A DNA stretch of 20,133 nucleotides, from contig CALPIT020000012.1 of the NCBI GenBank assembly GCA_943323705.2, positions 1-20,133 of the forward strand, written 5' to 3'. Made by a program: the position numbers and the translations under genes. Numbering within the stretch: the stretch's first letter is position 1; each line of letters opens with the position of its first letter. Below the pieces are notes generated by a model that searched no databases, was not told the origin of the DNA, and saw nothing but the letters and a program-made list of their open reading frames with translations. This document shows, in pieces, positions 1 to 8,238 of the stretch. This DNA comes from Streptomyces griseus. Lineage in GTDB: Bacteria > Bacteroidota > Bacteroidia > Chitinophagales > Chitinophagaceae.

Positions 1-2
1 AT

Positions 3-896
3 GATTTACTTTCTGGATTAGAAGATAAAAATCCAAAACAGTATATAAATAATGCTTTCAAATCTAGCCGTGTCATTAATGGACATTCCATGGAATTCAT
101 TGGAAAGGGCGTTTTAGACACAAGAATACTTCACAGATTCGGATTGATCAATTCGGGATTCACTAATCTTTACGGACTAGACCAAGCCAATATGCGTATT
201 GGATTTGACTATGGCCTATCTGAAGATTTAACTATTGGAATAGGCAGAAGTAATGTAGGAAAAGAATATGATGGATTTATCAAATACAGAGTTGTTCATC
301 AATCTGTGGGAGGTAAGCACCACTCTCCTGTTTCAGTGGTTCTTGTTACAGGCATGACATTAAACAGTACACCATGGGCAAATCCAGATAGGAAAAATTA
401 CTTCAGTAGCAGACTGGGTTTTTACAATCAAATTATTGTGGGCAGAAAATTCACAGAAGCTTTCAGCTGGCAAGTTTCTCCTACCCATGTTCATTTGAAT
501 TTAGTACCAACCAATGCAGACTTGAACGACATTTTTGCCGTTGGAACCGGTGCTAGAATTAAAATCTCAAGAAGAACAGCATTTGTGGTTGATTACCATT
601 TTATCTTAAAAGATTTTAGTAAGAATTTATTTTTTGAAGATGATGATGATGACAATACCGTTTCTGGTAATTTACAAATCGATAATTATGTTAATCCACT
701 TTCTGTTGGTTTTGATATAGAAACTGGTGGTCACGTATTTCAGTTGCATTTCTCTAATTCAACAGGTATGAATGAGAAAGCCTTTATCACCAATACATCA
801 AACAAATGGGGTAAAGGTGAAATCAGATTTGGATTTAACTTATCGAGAGTATTTACTGTTTATCAAAAAAAAGAATTGCACACTACTAAAAACTAA
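3..896 (+). CDS. DUF5777 family outer-membrane beta-barrel protein (5' end outside window)
   Basis: The reading frame is open from the first bases of the window: codons from position 3 read DLLSGLEDKNPKQYINNAF and continue without a stop, so the gene starts upstream and the ATG at 90 is internal. The stretch from here through SSRVINGHS, IGKGVLDTRI and LHRFG is the conserved N-terminal part of the mature DUF5777 proteins of Bacteroidetes. The remainder alternates short hydrophobic/polar strands, as expected of a beta-barrel, and ends in a strand-like segment (RFGFNLSRVFTV). An acidic run (EDDDDDDN, about nt 637-657) probably lies in a loop. The function of DUF5777 is unknown; the barrel assignment is family knowledge. 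The Rieske gene starts 3 nt after the stop, so the two are almost certainly co-transcribed. The signal peptide is not visible because the 5' end is missing. Confidence 0.85.
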   Translation, partial: DLLSGLEDKNPKQYINNAFKSSRVINGHSMEFIGKGVLDTRILHRFGLINSGFTNLYGLDQANMRIGFDYGLSEDLTIGIGRSNVGKEYDGFIKYRVVHQSVGGKHHSPVSVVLVTGMTLNSTPWANPDRKNYFSSRLGFYNQIIVGRKFTEAFSWQVSPTHVHLNLVPTNADLNDIFAVGTGARIKISRRTAFVVDYHFILKDFSKNLFFEDDDDDNTVSGNLQIDNYVNPLSVGFDIETGGHVFQLHFSNSTGMNEKAFITNTSNKWGKGEIRFGFNLSRVFTVYQKKELHTTKN

Positions 897-899
897 TCT

Positions 900-1307
900 A
901 TGGACAGAAAAGAATTTCTATCAGCACTTGGATTTTCAGCAGCATCTATCGCATTGTCAGCTTGTTTGGGCGGATGTAAAAATGAAAGTCCCTCAGGACC
1001 AACTGTTGATTTTACTATCGATATCACTAACCCTGCATATGTGGCTTTAGGAACTGCTGGCGGATATGTTTATGTAAATGGAGTCATTATAGCAAAAACA
1101 ACCTCCGGAGACATTATCGCCGTATCTCAGGCATGTTCACACGAAGGCGCAACTGTTCAATACCAAGGCAATAACAACAGATTTTATTGTCCCAGACATG
1201 GTGCAACATTTAATACAACAGGTGGTGCAACTGGGGGCCCTACTTCAACACCTTTAAAACAATACACAGTTACGGTTAATGGCAACAATGTAAGGATTAA
1301 CGGATAA
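900..1307 (+). CDS. Rieske [2Fe-2S] domain lipoprotein
   Basis: This 135-residue protein carries the two Rieske cluster-binding boxes: C79-S-H81 and C97-P-R-H100, in the contexts QACSHEGATV and FYCPRHGATF. Two Cys and two His would ligate a [2Fe-2S] cluster used for electron transfer. The N-terminus (DRKEFLSAL, then a hydrophobic stretch to LSAC22) resembles an RK-type variant of the Tat motif followed by a lipobox, so a folded, lipid-anchored periplasmic protein is likely; C26 in LGGC is an alternative lipid site. The protein is about the size of a bare Rieske domain, with no transmembrane anchor helix like that of cytochrome bc1 subunits. It starts 3 nt after the DUF5777 gene and is followed by a strong terminator, so it is the last gene of that operon. 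Its redox partner is not visible here. Confidence 0.9.
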   Translation: MDRKEFLSALGFSAASIALSACLGGCKNESPSGPTVDFTIDITNPAYVALGTAGGYVYVNGVIIAKTTSGDIIAVSQACSHEGATVQYQGNNNRFYCPRHGATFNTTGGATGGPTSTPLKQYTVTVNGNNVRING

Positions 1308-1328
1308 TTTATTTTTTAAATTTATTTG

Positions 1329-1358
1329 AAGCTGCCTCAAAATCGAGGCAGCTTTTTT
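1329..1358 (+). terminator. Rho-independent terminator after the Rieske gene
   Basis: A perfect 10-bp inverted repeat, AAGCTGCCTC (1329-1338) and GAGGCAGCTT (1345-1354), with a 6-nt loop, runs straight into a T tract (to 1358). It lies 21 nt after the Rieske stop codon and ends the DUF5777-Rieske transcript. Confidence 0.9.
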
Positions 1359-1447
1359 ATTAAGCACATTCTTTGTCATCGTAATGTCATAATTTAAAAG
1401 TCTTATTTTAATGACAATTTCATGATATTTCTCTGACTCCATGTTTT

Positions 1448-1455
1448 GATATTTG
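1448..1455 (+). promoter_or_regulatory. Possible -7 promoter element of the TonB receptor operon
   Basis: GATATTTG matches the Bacteroidetes -7 element TAnnTTTG at 7 of 8 fits (first base differs). It ends 13 nt before the ATG at 1469, implying a very short leader. The layout resembles the glycosyltransferase promoter at 10833-10840. No clear -33 TTTG was seen. The region upstream (1373-1428) carries inverted repeats that could be operator sequence. Confidence 0.35.
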
Positions 1456-1468
1456 CACCGAAATTATC

Positions 1469-3595
1469 ATGAGGCGCATTATCATTCTATTCTCCGTTTT
1501 AATCATTTGTACTAGTTCTTTTTCACAAAAGAAAAAAGTACGTTTTGATAGTGATACCTTATCAGAAATAGTAATTACTTCTACCAGAACTGCAACCAAA
1601 TTGGGCAATGTTGCTGTTCCTTATCAAATAATTAATAAGAAAAACATTGAACAGAGTGGTTCACTCAGATTGAAAGACATCCTCCAAGAACAATCAGGAT
1701 TATACATTACAAATGGATTCGGCGCTGGAGTGCAAATGCAAGGATTAAATCCCGATTACACCATAATTTTATTGAATGGCGAACCATTGGTAGGAAGAAC
1801 AGCTGGAGTATTAGACCTCAACAGAATCAGTATCAGCAACATCAAAAGAATTGAAATTGTAAAAGGTCCTTCTTCGAGTTTATATGGATCCGAAGCCATG
1901 GCAGGCGTTATTAATATCATTACTGATTCTTCTTTTAAAAAAAGTGTTGAAACTGGAATTCGATATGGATTTGGCAATCCAGATAAAGCATGGATTCTTC
2001 CATTCAACAATAACGTTTTCAATAATATCGATTTCAATATTAATGCCAGTACAACGATTAAAAAAACAGGGATTCAATATTCAGGCAATGCTTATTACCT
2101 TGATGGCATCAGTTATCGCCCTTTTTCTACCATTAAAGTACCCCAACCAATTTGGAGATTTACAAATCAGTTCACACTGAATCATCCATTTGGGAAGAAA
2201 ACCAAATTCGAACTGACCATACGCGATGGATACGATTACATCAAACAAGAATTCGCAGTCACTAACAATGGCTCAATCAGCAATTCATTTGGAAGAGAGG
2301 TTAATCATGATTTAAATATAAATCCCGTTATTACCCGCCAATTCAATGCTAACGTAAAATCTGCACTAAGACTATATGCTACTTTTTACAATGGATCACA
2401 AATACTAAATTTTTCTGACAAGCCAGATAGTACCTACACCGATCAGTTCAAACAGCATTTTTACAGAGTAGAAAACCAAACTGATATCCAATTAAAAAAA
2501 ATGAGGCTAACTGCAGGTGCAGGCTACAGTATTGATGAAGCCCAATCAACTCGGTACGACAATATTGAAAACAAAAAAAGGAATGACATTCAATATGTGT
2601 TTGCTCAACAAGAATGGAACCCTTGCAAGAAATTAATTTTAATTACCGGAGTGCGTTATGATCATAATAAACTTTTCGCTGCTGCTTTGAGCCCCAAATT
2701 TGCTTTCAGATACAATATCAATAAATCAGTTTCGATTTTAGGATCAATAGGAAGAGGCTTCAAAGCTCCGGATTTCAGACAACTCTATTTAAATTTCACC
2801 AATAATGCAGCAGGTGGATATACTGTTTTTGGCGCGATAGATGCAGTCAAGATTGTTAATGAGATGCAGTCGCAAGGTTTGATACTCGATATCAAAGAAG
2901 ATTTCAACAGACTAAAATCTTTACAACCTGAATTTTCAACAGGGATTAATTTCGGTACTTCTTTATCAATAGGAAACAAAACGAAAATCAATATCAATCT
3001 CTTCAGAAATGATATTGAATCACTCATTGATGTTAGACAAATTGCAACAAAATCAAATGGAGCACAAATATTCAGCTATATCAATGTAAAAAATGCCTAC
3101 ACTGAAGGATTAGAAATTGAATTCAAATTCAAACTCAATAATCAATTTAATATTTCAACAGGTTACCAATATTTATCTACTGCAGATAAAGAAGATTTAC
3201 AAAATATTAAAGCAGGAAATGTTTATACCAGAAACGCTGACGGCACAAGCAGGTTATTGAAAAGAAGCGAATATATCGGATTGCCTAACCGTAGTAAATA
3301 CATGGGGAATTTTAAAATCAATTACGAACCCACAAACAAATTTTATTCTACATTAAGATTTATCTATCGATCTAAATGGTATATCGCCGATAGCGATGGA
3401 AACGGTCTTTACAATACAAATGATGAGTCTGCAAAAGGCTTTGTGCTTATTAATGCATCTGCAGGCTACAACATCAATAAAAAAATAAAAATTTATGGCG
3501 GCATAGATAATATTTTAAATCATCAGGATGCCAACTACCTCCCCAATTTGCAGGGGAGAATGATTTTCATGGGAATCAATTTTAAACTTAAATAA
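1469..3595 (+). CDS. TonB-dependent outer-membrane receptor, heme/iron type (HmuR-like)
   Basis: This 708-residue protein has a signal peptide (residues 1-19, cleavage near SFS-Q20), a TonB-box-like segment (EIVITSTRTATKLG, about 33-46) and a plug domain. The plug shows the typical end motif EIVKGPSSSLYGSEAMAG (129-146) followed by VINIIT. The rest is a 22-strand-type barrel. It lacks the N-terminal carboxypeptidase-regulatory domain of SusC-type receptors and so belongs with small-ligand (heme, siderophore, cobalamin) receptors. FKAP at 431-434 followed by DFRQLYLNF corresponds to the YRAP/FRAP box of heme receptors, and LQPEFS stands roughly where NPDL is expected. The HmuY-family lipoprotein gene starts 13 nt downstream, supporting heme or iron uptake as the job. 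No histidine is visible close to the FKAP box, so the exact ligand is inferred, not shown. Confidence 0.88.
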   Translation: MRRIIILFSVLIICTSSFSQKKKVRFDSDTLSEIVITSTRTATKLGNVAVPYQIINKKNIEQSGSLRLKDILQEQSGLYITNGFGAGVQMQGLNPDYTIILLNGEPLVGRTAGVLDLNRISISNIKRIEIVKGPSSSLYGSEAMAGVINIITDSSFKKSVETGIRYGFGNPDKAWILPFNNNVFNNIDFNINASTTIKKTGIQYSGNAYYLDGISYRPFSTIKVPQPIWRFTNQFTLNHPFGKKTKFELTIRDGYDYIKQEFAVTNNGSISNSFGREVNHDLNINPVITRQFNANVKSALRLYATFYNGSQILNFSDKPDSTYTDQFKQHFYRVENQTDIQLKKMRLTAGAGYSIDEAQSTRYDNIENKKRNDIQYVFAQQEWNPCKKLILITGVRYDHNKLFAAALSPKFAFRYNINKSVSILGSIGRGFKAPDFRQLYLNFTNNAAGGYTVFGAIDAVKIVNEMQSQGLILDIKEDFNRLKSLQPEFSTGINFGTSLSIGNKTKININLFRNDIESLIDVRQIATKSNGAQIFSYINVKNAYTEGLEIEFKFKLNNQFNISTGYQYLSTADKEDLQNIKAGNVYTRNADGTSRLLKRSEYIGLPNRSKYMGNFKINYEPTNKFYSTLRFIYRSKWYIADSDGNGLYNTNDESAKGFVLINASAGYNINKKIKIYGGIDNILNHQDANYLPNLQGRMIFMGINFKLK

Positions 3596-3608
3596 TAAAA
3601 AAACAAAA

Positions 3609-4274
3609 ATGAAAAAAATCCTAACAACAGCATTACTTGCATCAGTAATCATTTTCAGTGCATGTGAAAAAGACACACCCACTCCAGCAACTCCAACAGA
3701 TCCAAACGCATTCAATGTTTCTGTAAATGGGAAAATTGTAAATGTAAAAAACCTTCCAGCTGATACCATAATTGCTATTGGCGCGACGGGACCTTATGGT
3801 GCAGGCATATACAGTTATTTTAGTTTGGAAACTAACTCAAAAGTTTCAATTGAAGATTCGACCTCTTCAAATTGGGATTTGGCTTTTGCCGGAACTACAA
3901 TAAGAGTAAACAATGGAACCAGTGGTCCTGGGAATGGCGGAGCTTTTGTTTACACTGGAACATTTGATGCTTTAACTACCGTCCCTGTTGATTCTACTTT
4001 TAGAGTGGATAACGCACCAGCTTATGCAATAACAAAAGCTTCAGGTAAAGGCTGGTATAATTATGACGCGCCTAACAATTTAATTACGGCAATCCCAGGG
4101 AGAGTCTTGGTAATCAGAACAGCAAGTGGTAAATATGCAAAAGTTGAAATATTGAATTACTACAAAGGAGGTGTTACTCCCGCAACTACGGCTTCTGATG
4201 ATATCAAATCTTTTGATTCTAGATATTATACATTCCGTTATACATATCAATCAAACGGAACAACTACATTCTAA
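3609..4274 (+). CDS. HmuY family surface lipoprotein
   Basis: This 221-residue protein has a lipoprotein signal peptide with lipobox FSAC19. The acidic/basic residues right after the cysteine (CEKD) could act as a surface-export signal of the type known in Bacteroidetes. The body carries HmuY-family features: SNWDLAFAGTTIRVN near the middle, then PGRVLVIRTASGKYAKVEIL and the C-terminal RYYTFRYTYQ strand. Known HmuY proteins are hemophores that hand heme to the TonB receptor HmuR; here the receptor gene lies directly upstream with a 13-nt gap (reversed order compared with Porphyromonas hmuYR). The mature protein contains no His and no Met, so the axial ligands known from studied homologues are absent. 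Family membership is well supported; heme binding is uncertain. A strong terminator follows, and no hmuSTUV genes are present in the window. Confidence 0.85.
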   Translation: MKKILTTALLASVIIFSACEKDTPTPATPTDPNAFNVSVNGKIVNVKNLPADTIIAIGATGPYGAGIYSYFSLETNSKVSIEDSTSSNWDLAFAGTTIRVNNGTSGPGNGGAFVYTGTFDALTTVPVDSTFRVDNAPAYAITKASGKGWYNYDAPNNLITAIPGRVLVIRTASGKYAKVEILNYYKGGVTPATTASDDIKSFDSRYYTFRYTYQSNGTTTF

Positions 4275-4295
4275 ATCAAAAATAGAATTTCAGAT

Positions 4296-4338
4296 AAATG
4301 ACAAAGCCGTAAACTTATATTTACGGCTTTGTCATTTT
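4296..4338. terminator. Bidirectional terminator between the HmuY-like gene and the convergent AsmA-like gene
   Basis: A perfect inverted repeat of 18 bp (left arm 4296-4313, right arm 4320-4337, core GACAAAGCCGTAAA / TTTACGGCTTTGTC) has a 6-nt loop. It lies between the HmuY stop (4274) and the stop of the opposite-strand gene (4340), and is followed on the + strand by a T-rich stretch. Its symmetry suits termination from both sides. Confidence 0.9.
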
Positions 4339-4339
4339 A

Positions 4340-7300
4340 TTATAAATCCACGTCAGGAATCTCAGGCACTTTCATTTTCTTTAATTTCCTGTTATAAATC
4401 TTTTCAACTTTTTTATTCTTTTTAACGCCCGAACTAGAGACTACTCCACTCAATCCGATTTTAAGCCAATAGTTTGCGAACCCGCGTTCCTTATCCCTTT
4501 CTGCATAAACTATTCCAAAACCTTTTTTATTATTTCTTTTCAGTAATAAATCGTTGGCCACAAAATTGATCAATCTTGATTTCAAATTTTTTACAGAATC
4601 GCTACCCTTGTTTAAATATTGAATTTTCAAATCATTATAATACAATTTCATTTTTCCGTGCGACATGTGTTCTCTGCCAATCGCATTTACCCTTAGTGTA
4701 TCCAACGAACCCGATGTGATTCTTGCAGAAACCAATGGCTCTAAAATGGGATTCAAAATTTTAAAATCAAAAGGTCTAAATCGCAAACCATATGTAAACG
4801 AATGTAAAGAATCAGTAAATGATTCAGACAACCTAAATCGAATCCTGGCACTGTCCATAAAATTACCGGTTACATATAAACGAAGACTGTCAGTTTCAGT
4901 ATGATTGTGGTTTTTGAAGTTGTTTACAACCGCATTTAAATCACTAAATCTAACCATTCCGGATTTATTGGTCTTTTCATTTAATTCTTCATACGCAACA
5001 ACGCCCTTATTTATATTTAACGAATCTATATCGAATTTAAAATTGATATTTTTCATAAGTGCACTTGGCAAAGGTTTGTAAATACCTTTCTTAAAGGGCT
5101 TTCTTTTGTCTTTAAAAATATACAAATCCGGTCGTGAAATATTTACAGAGGTTGCAGTAAAAACAGAGTCCTTAAATAATGTAAGCACATCAAAGTTATT
5201 TACATTGATATTGCCAGTTTTAAATAAGGGATAATCTTTTTGATAATCATTCATTTTCACGAAATCCTCTTTAGCAACAATAGGATTAAAACTAAAATCA
5301 TCCACACCAAGTTCACCAAGCTTTTTGTTGAAATTTAAATTGTGAATAAGAAAGCGACTTTGATTGTTTAAAATATAAACAGAAGTATGTTGGATCGAAA
5401 ATTCAGGACTCGCAGCTAATATCTCATAGGGCGCAAATCCTTTGCTATTGTTAAGTTGTATTGAAGTTAAGGATGCATGATTAATGTTGATTTTCTGTGT
5501 GTGCAAACTATCCTTCTGTATATTTAATAATAAATTTTGGGATGACAAAGTGTCAATTAAAAAATTCCATTTCGATTTATTTGGTTTGTTGCCTAATGTA
5601 AAATTGATGTTACTTAATGATAATTTCATAATATCATCGGCTGTAACTGACAACGAAATTTTCGGCGTCGAAAACTTCATATCAGTAAGTTCTATTTTGC
5701 CATTGTTAACTTGAATAATCTCGTCTTTAAGATGAACATCATTCAATTGTATCAAGGATTTTATTTTATTCAAATACGGCTGAAATTTCTCATCAAATGC
5801 TGTATTATGAATTTCAGGATAATTGATAACAATGCTATTAATCTTTATTTCAGGGAATTTAAGTGCGTGAGAAATGTCTGAATTAAATTGATAACTATCA
5901 TTATTCAAAATAGAAACTGTTGGTTGTTGAATGACAAGGCCATCCAAAATAAACTGCTTCTTTATCAACTCATTTATATCTGCAGAAAAATCAACATTGG
6001 GAATATTGAGTTCAATTCGTTTTTTCCCGCTATCAGCATTTAAATACAAGCCTTCGATTGAAGATGGCTTTTTGTTATTAAAATTCAATTGATTAATATG
6101 TAGCCGCAATCCTTTATTAACCAGAGATACTTTGTTGCCACTCAAGGTTATATCTTTTAGGCTAAAGCCTCCATTCTCTTCAGTTACAAAATCTGAAATT
6201 TCGATTTTCGGCAAAACACCGTTCGTTAATAATGAATTGCTTTTAGTTTGAAATGTTGTATTCTTTCCTTGGATTTTAGCAATAGTAAAAAAAGGAATCG
6301 ACTTTTTATTATCTAGTTTTTTTGCTGTGCTATTTGAAGTTATTGCTAAAGTTGCTTTATCCCAACTCAATGATGATAAATCAAAATGATTAAATGAGAT
6401 TTCTGAGGGCTTATAAATTTTCAAGTTTTGAAAATATCCATGAAATAAATTTTTGTCATCATCAGCAAGCGCTTCTTTAATCAATAGGCTGCTTTTATTT
6501 CCGTCGTATTTTCCTTTTTTAAGTAAGATTTGTTGTTGCTTGAAATTAATTTTAGATGACTCAAAATCAATAAATACTGAAGCCGTAAGAAAATCATTAA
6601 GTGTCTCGGATTTCAATAATTGATTAACCGGTATCGTACAGTTCAAATTAGTCAAACCAATATTCTTGTCGTCTTGAATCAATTGAAAATTTGCATTTTT
6701 AATTTTTAAGTTTTCTACATCAGCATGATCAGTAATACTCTTAAATGCTGTTAATACAGACAATTTCTTTTTATGGATACCCTTATCCTTATTTGTAGTA
6801 AGATGCAAATCAAATTTCGGACTAATCAATTCAATATCATTAGCAACTATTTTTCGGTTGGCTAATAGTTCAATCCAGGAAATACCATTAATAGCCAAAG
6901 ACGACATACTGACATCTTTAAACTCGTTTGTTTGTATTTTTTTAGTTGGTTTGATTTTGAAATTCGAAAGAAAAATTCTGTCATTTACAAAATGAATACT
7001 GTCGAATGCAACCAGATAATTACTGTCGGGATCATAAGCCTGATAACCAATCAAACCCAGATCAAAACTTCCCACTTTTATGGTACTATCAGGATGATCA
7101 ATAACAGACACATCGTGCATAGAGAAGTCGGTGCGTTTGATTTGATAACTTGAAATTTTCGAATCCGACATTGTCTGTATCTCTATTGCAGCATTATCAA
7201 CACCGATATAATTTATATTAAAATTCCCAAGAAGATATTTCATCAACACAGTAAATGAATCTTTGCTCATGGCACGAGCCAACATTTTATCTGTTTTCTT

Positions 7301-8197
7301 TTCCTTAACTGAAGTCTTTAAGATAATCTTAGGCTGAATGCAATAAGCACTGTCAGCATCGAGAATATTTTCTTGTGTTAGTCTTTTAAAATCTACATTA
7401 GTAAATTTAAGTGTATCGAAATATCCGGAAAAAGAATTAAAATCGCTGTTATTTTTTTTACTAAATACAAAGCAACTATCCAATTCTATAATTTTTCTAC
7501 CCGAATTTATCCTCAATCGACTATAGCTGATTTGCTGATTACCATTCGCCAATGTAATCTGCTGGTGAGAAGAATAAAACTTTATGCGATCTGAGAAAAA
7601 GAAACGATCATCTTTATTCAGACTTGTTGTTTTATGTAGATTATCAATTAAAAAATAAAAATCCGTAACCGTTACTTTTTTTCGTTCAGGATGAACTTTA
7701 TCTTCAATTGAGAATGACCCTGAGTCAAGCAGGCAATATTTAATGCTCAACTTATCCAAAGCTTTATTAAGTGAAGTATACACTTTCCCCATTTGTTGAG
7801 GAAGAGAGAATTTCTCTTGCTTCAATTCCATCCATTGAATCACAGCAATAGAAGGTCTTTTGAAAGTGATAGAATCAATGTATAATTTCCTATCTAACAA
7901 TAAAGGCCTCAAAGAGGCAAGCTCCAACAACATCGTATCTACTGAAATATCGTAAGTTGAATGTTGATGGGCTTTATCTAATGTGGATATATGGGCATCA
8001 ACGATGGTGATTCTTAATTCGCGCGGATTGAATCTGAGTTTCTTCATCTCAATCTTCATCGTCCCTTTGGTATAATGTGTAACAATCTCCTTTACAATCT
8101 TCTCAGCATTGAATATAAAAATAAAATAAGAAATAGTGAGCAGTGCCAGCAATGACAGCAAACCAATAACAAATATTTTTATGATTTTTTTTATCAC
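4340..8197 (-). CDS. Large AsmA/DUF748-like envelope protein
   Basis: This 1285-residue protein has one N-terminal membrane helix (about residues 8-30: FVIGLLSLLALLTISYFIFIF) followed by a very long periplasmic part rich in short amphipathic beta strands. Early segments (SVDTMLLELASLRPLLLDRK, then LYIDSITFKRPSIAVIQW) follow the AsmA-type pattern. The last 180 residues (from about 1103: LYVTGNFMDSARIRFRLSES, LNPILEPLVSARITSGSLD, HGKMKLYYNDLKI) resemble the DUF748/AsmA C-terminal region. Such proteins are proposed to form hydrophobic-groove bridges for lipid traffic between inner and outer membranes; this is family-level knowledge, and function here is inferred. The start is GTG at 8197: an in-frame TAG lies at 8210-8212, and the first internal Met would remove the membrane helix. 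It is last in a probable operon, 41 nt after the membrane-protein gene. Confidence 0.7.
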   Translation of the reverse strand: MIKKIIKIFVIGLLSLLALLTISYFIFIFNAEKIVKEIVTHYTKGTMKIEMKKLRFNPRELRITIVDAHISTLDKAHQHSTYDISVDTMLLELASLRPLLLDRKLYIDSITFKRPSIAVIQWMELKQEKFSLPQQMGKVYTSLNKALDKLSIKYCLLDSGSFSIEDKVHPERKKVTVTDFYFLIDNLHKTTSLNKDDRFFFSDRIKFYSSHQQITLANGNQQISYSRLRINSGRKIIELDSCFVFSKKNNSDFNSFSGYFDTLKFTNVDFKRLTQENILDADSAYCIQPKIILKTSVKEKKTDKMLARAMSKDSFTVLMKYLLGNFNINYIGVDNAAIEIQTMSDSKISSYQIKRTDFSMHDVSVIDHPDSTIKVGSFDLGLIGYQAYDPDSNYLVAFDSIHFVNDRIFLSNFKIKPTKKIQTNEFKDVSMSSLAINGISWIELLANRKIVANDIELISPKFDLHLTTNKDKGIHKKKLSVLTAFKSITDHADVENLKIKNANFQLIQDDKNIGLTNLNCTIPVNQLLKSETLNDFLTASVFIDFESSKINFKQQQILLKKGKYDGNKSSLLIKEALADDDKNLFHGYFQNLKIYKPSEISFNHFDLSSLSWDKATLAITSNSTAKKLDNKKSIPFFTIAKIQGKNTTFQTKSNSLLTNGVLPKIEISDFVTEENGGFSLKDITLSGNKVSLVNKGLRLHINQLNFNNKKPSSIEGLYLNADSGKKRIELNIPNVDFSADINELIKKQFILDGLVIQQPTVSILNNDSYQFNSDISHALKFPEIKINSIVINYPEIHNTAFDEKFQPYLNKIKSLIQLNDVHLKDEIIQVNNGKIELTDMKFSTPKISLSVTADDIMKLSLSNINFTLGNKPNKSKWNFLIDTLSSQNLLLNIQKDSLHTQKININHASLTSIQLNNSKGFAPYEILAASPEFSIQHTSVYILNNQSRFLIHNLNFNKKLGELGVDDFSFNPIVAKEDFVKMNDYQKDYPLFKTGNINVNNFDVLTLFKDSVFTATSVNISRPDLYIFKDKRKPFKKGIYKPLPSALMKNINFKFDIDSLNINKGVVAYEELNEKTNKSGMVRFSDLNAVVNNFKNHNHTETDSLRLYVTGNFMDSARIRFRLSESFTDSLHSFTYGLRFRPFDFKILNPILEPLVSARITSGSLDTLRVNAIGREHMSHGKMKLYYNDLKIQYLNKGSDSVKNLKSRLINFVANDLLLKRNNKKGFGIVYAERDKERGFANYWLKIGLSGVVSSSGVKKNKKVEKIYNRKLKKMKVPEIPDVDL

Positions 8198-8238
8198 GTT
8201 TAGTATATACTATACAAGCAAATTAGAAAGATAATTAA

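Noticed and set aside
637..657. GAT repeat as a microsatellite of interest
   Set aside because: It is a short in-frame acidic run in a probable barrel loop, common in such proteins.
90..896. ATG at 90 as the start of the first gene
   Set aside because: The frame is open to the window edge and the upstream residues match the conserved DUF5777 N-terminal region, so the gene is cut by the window.
8198..8238. A frameshifted MscS pore domain after the membrane-protein gene
   Set aside because: Only 41 nt lie between the stop and the next gene, which in turn encodes an unrelated AsmA-like protein, so no broken pore domain is hidden there.
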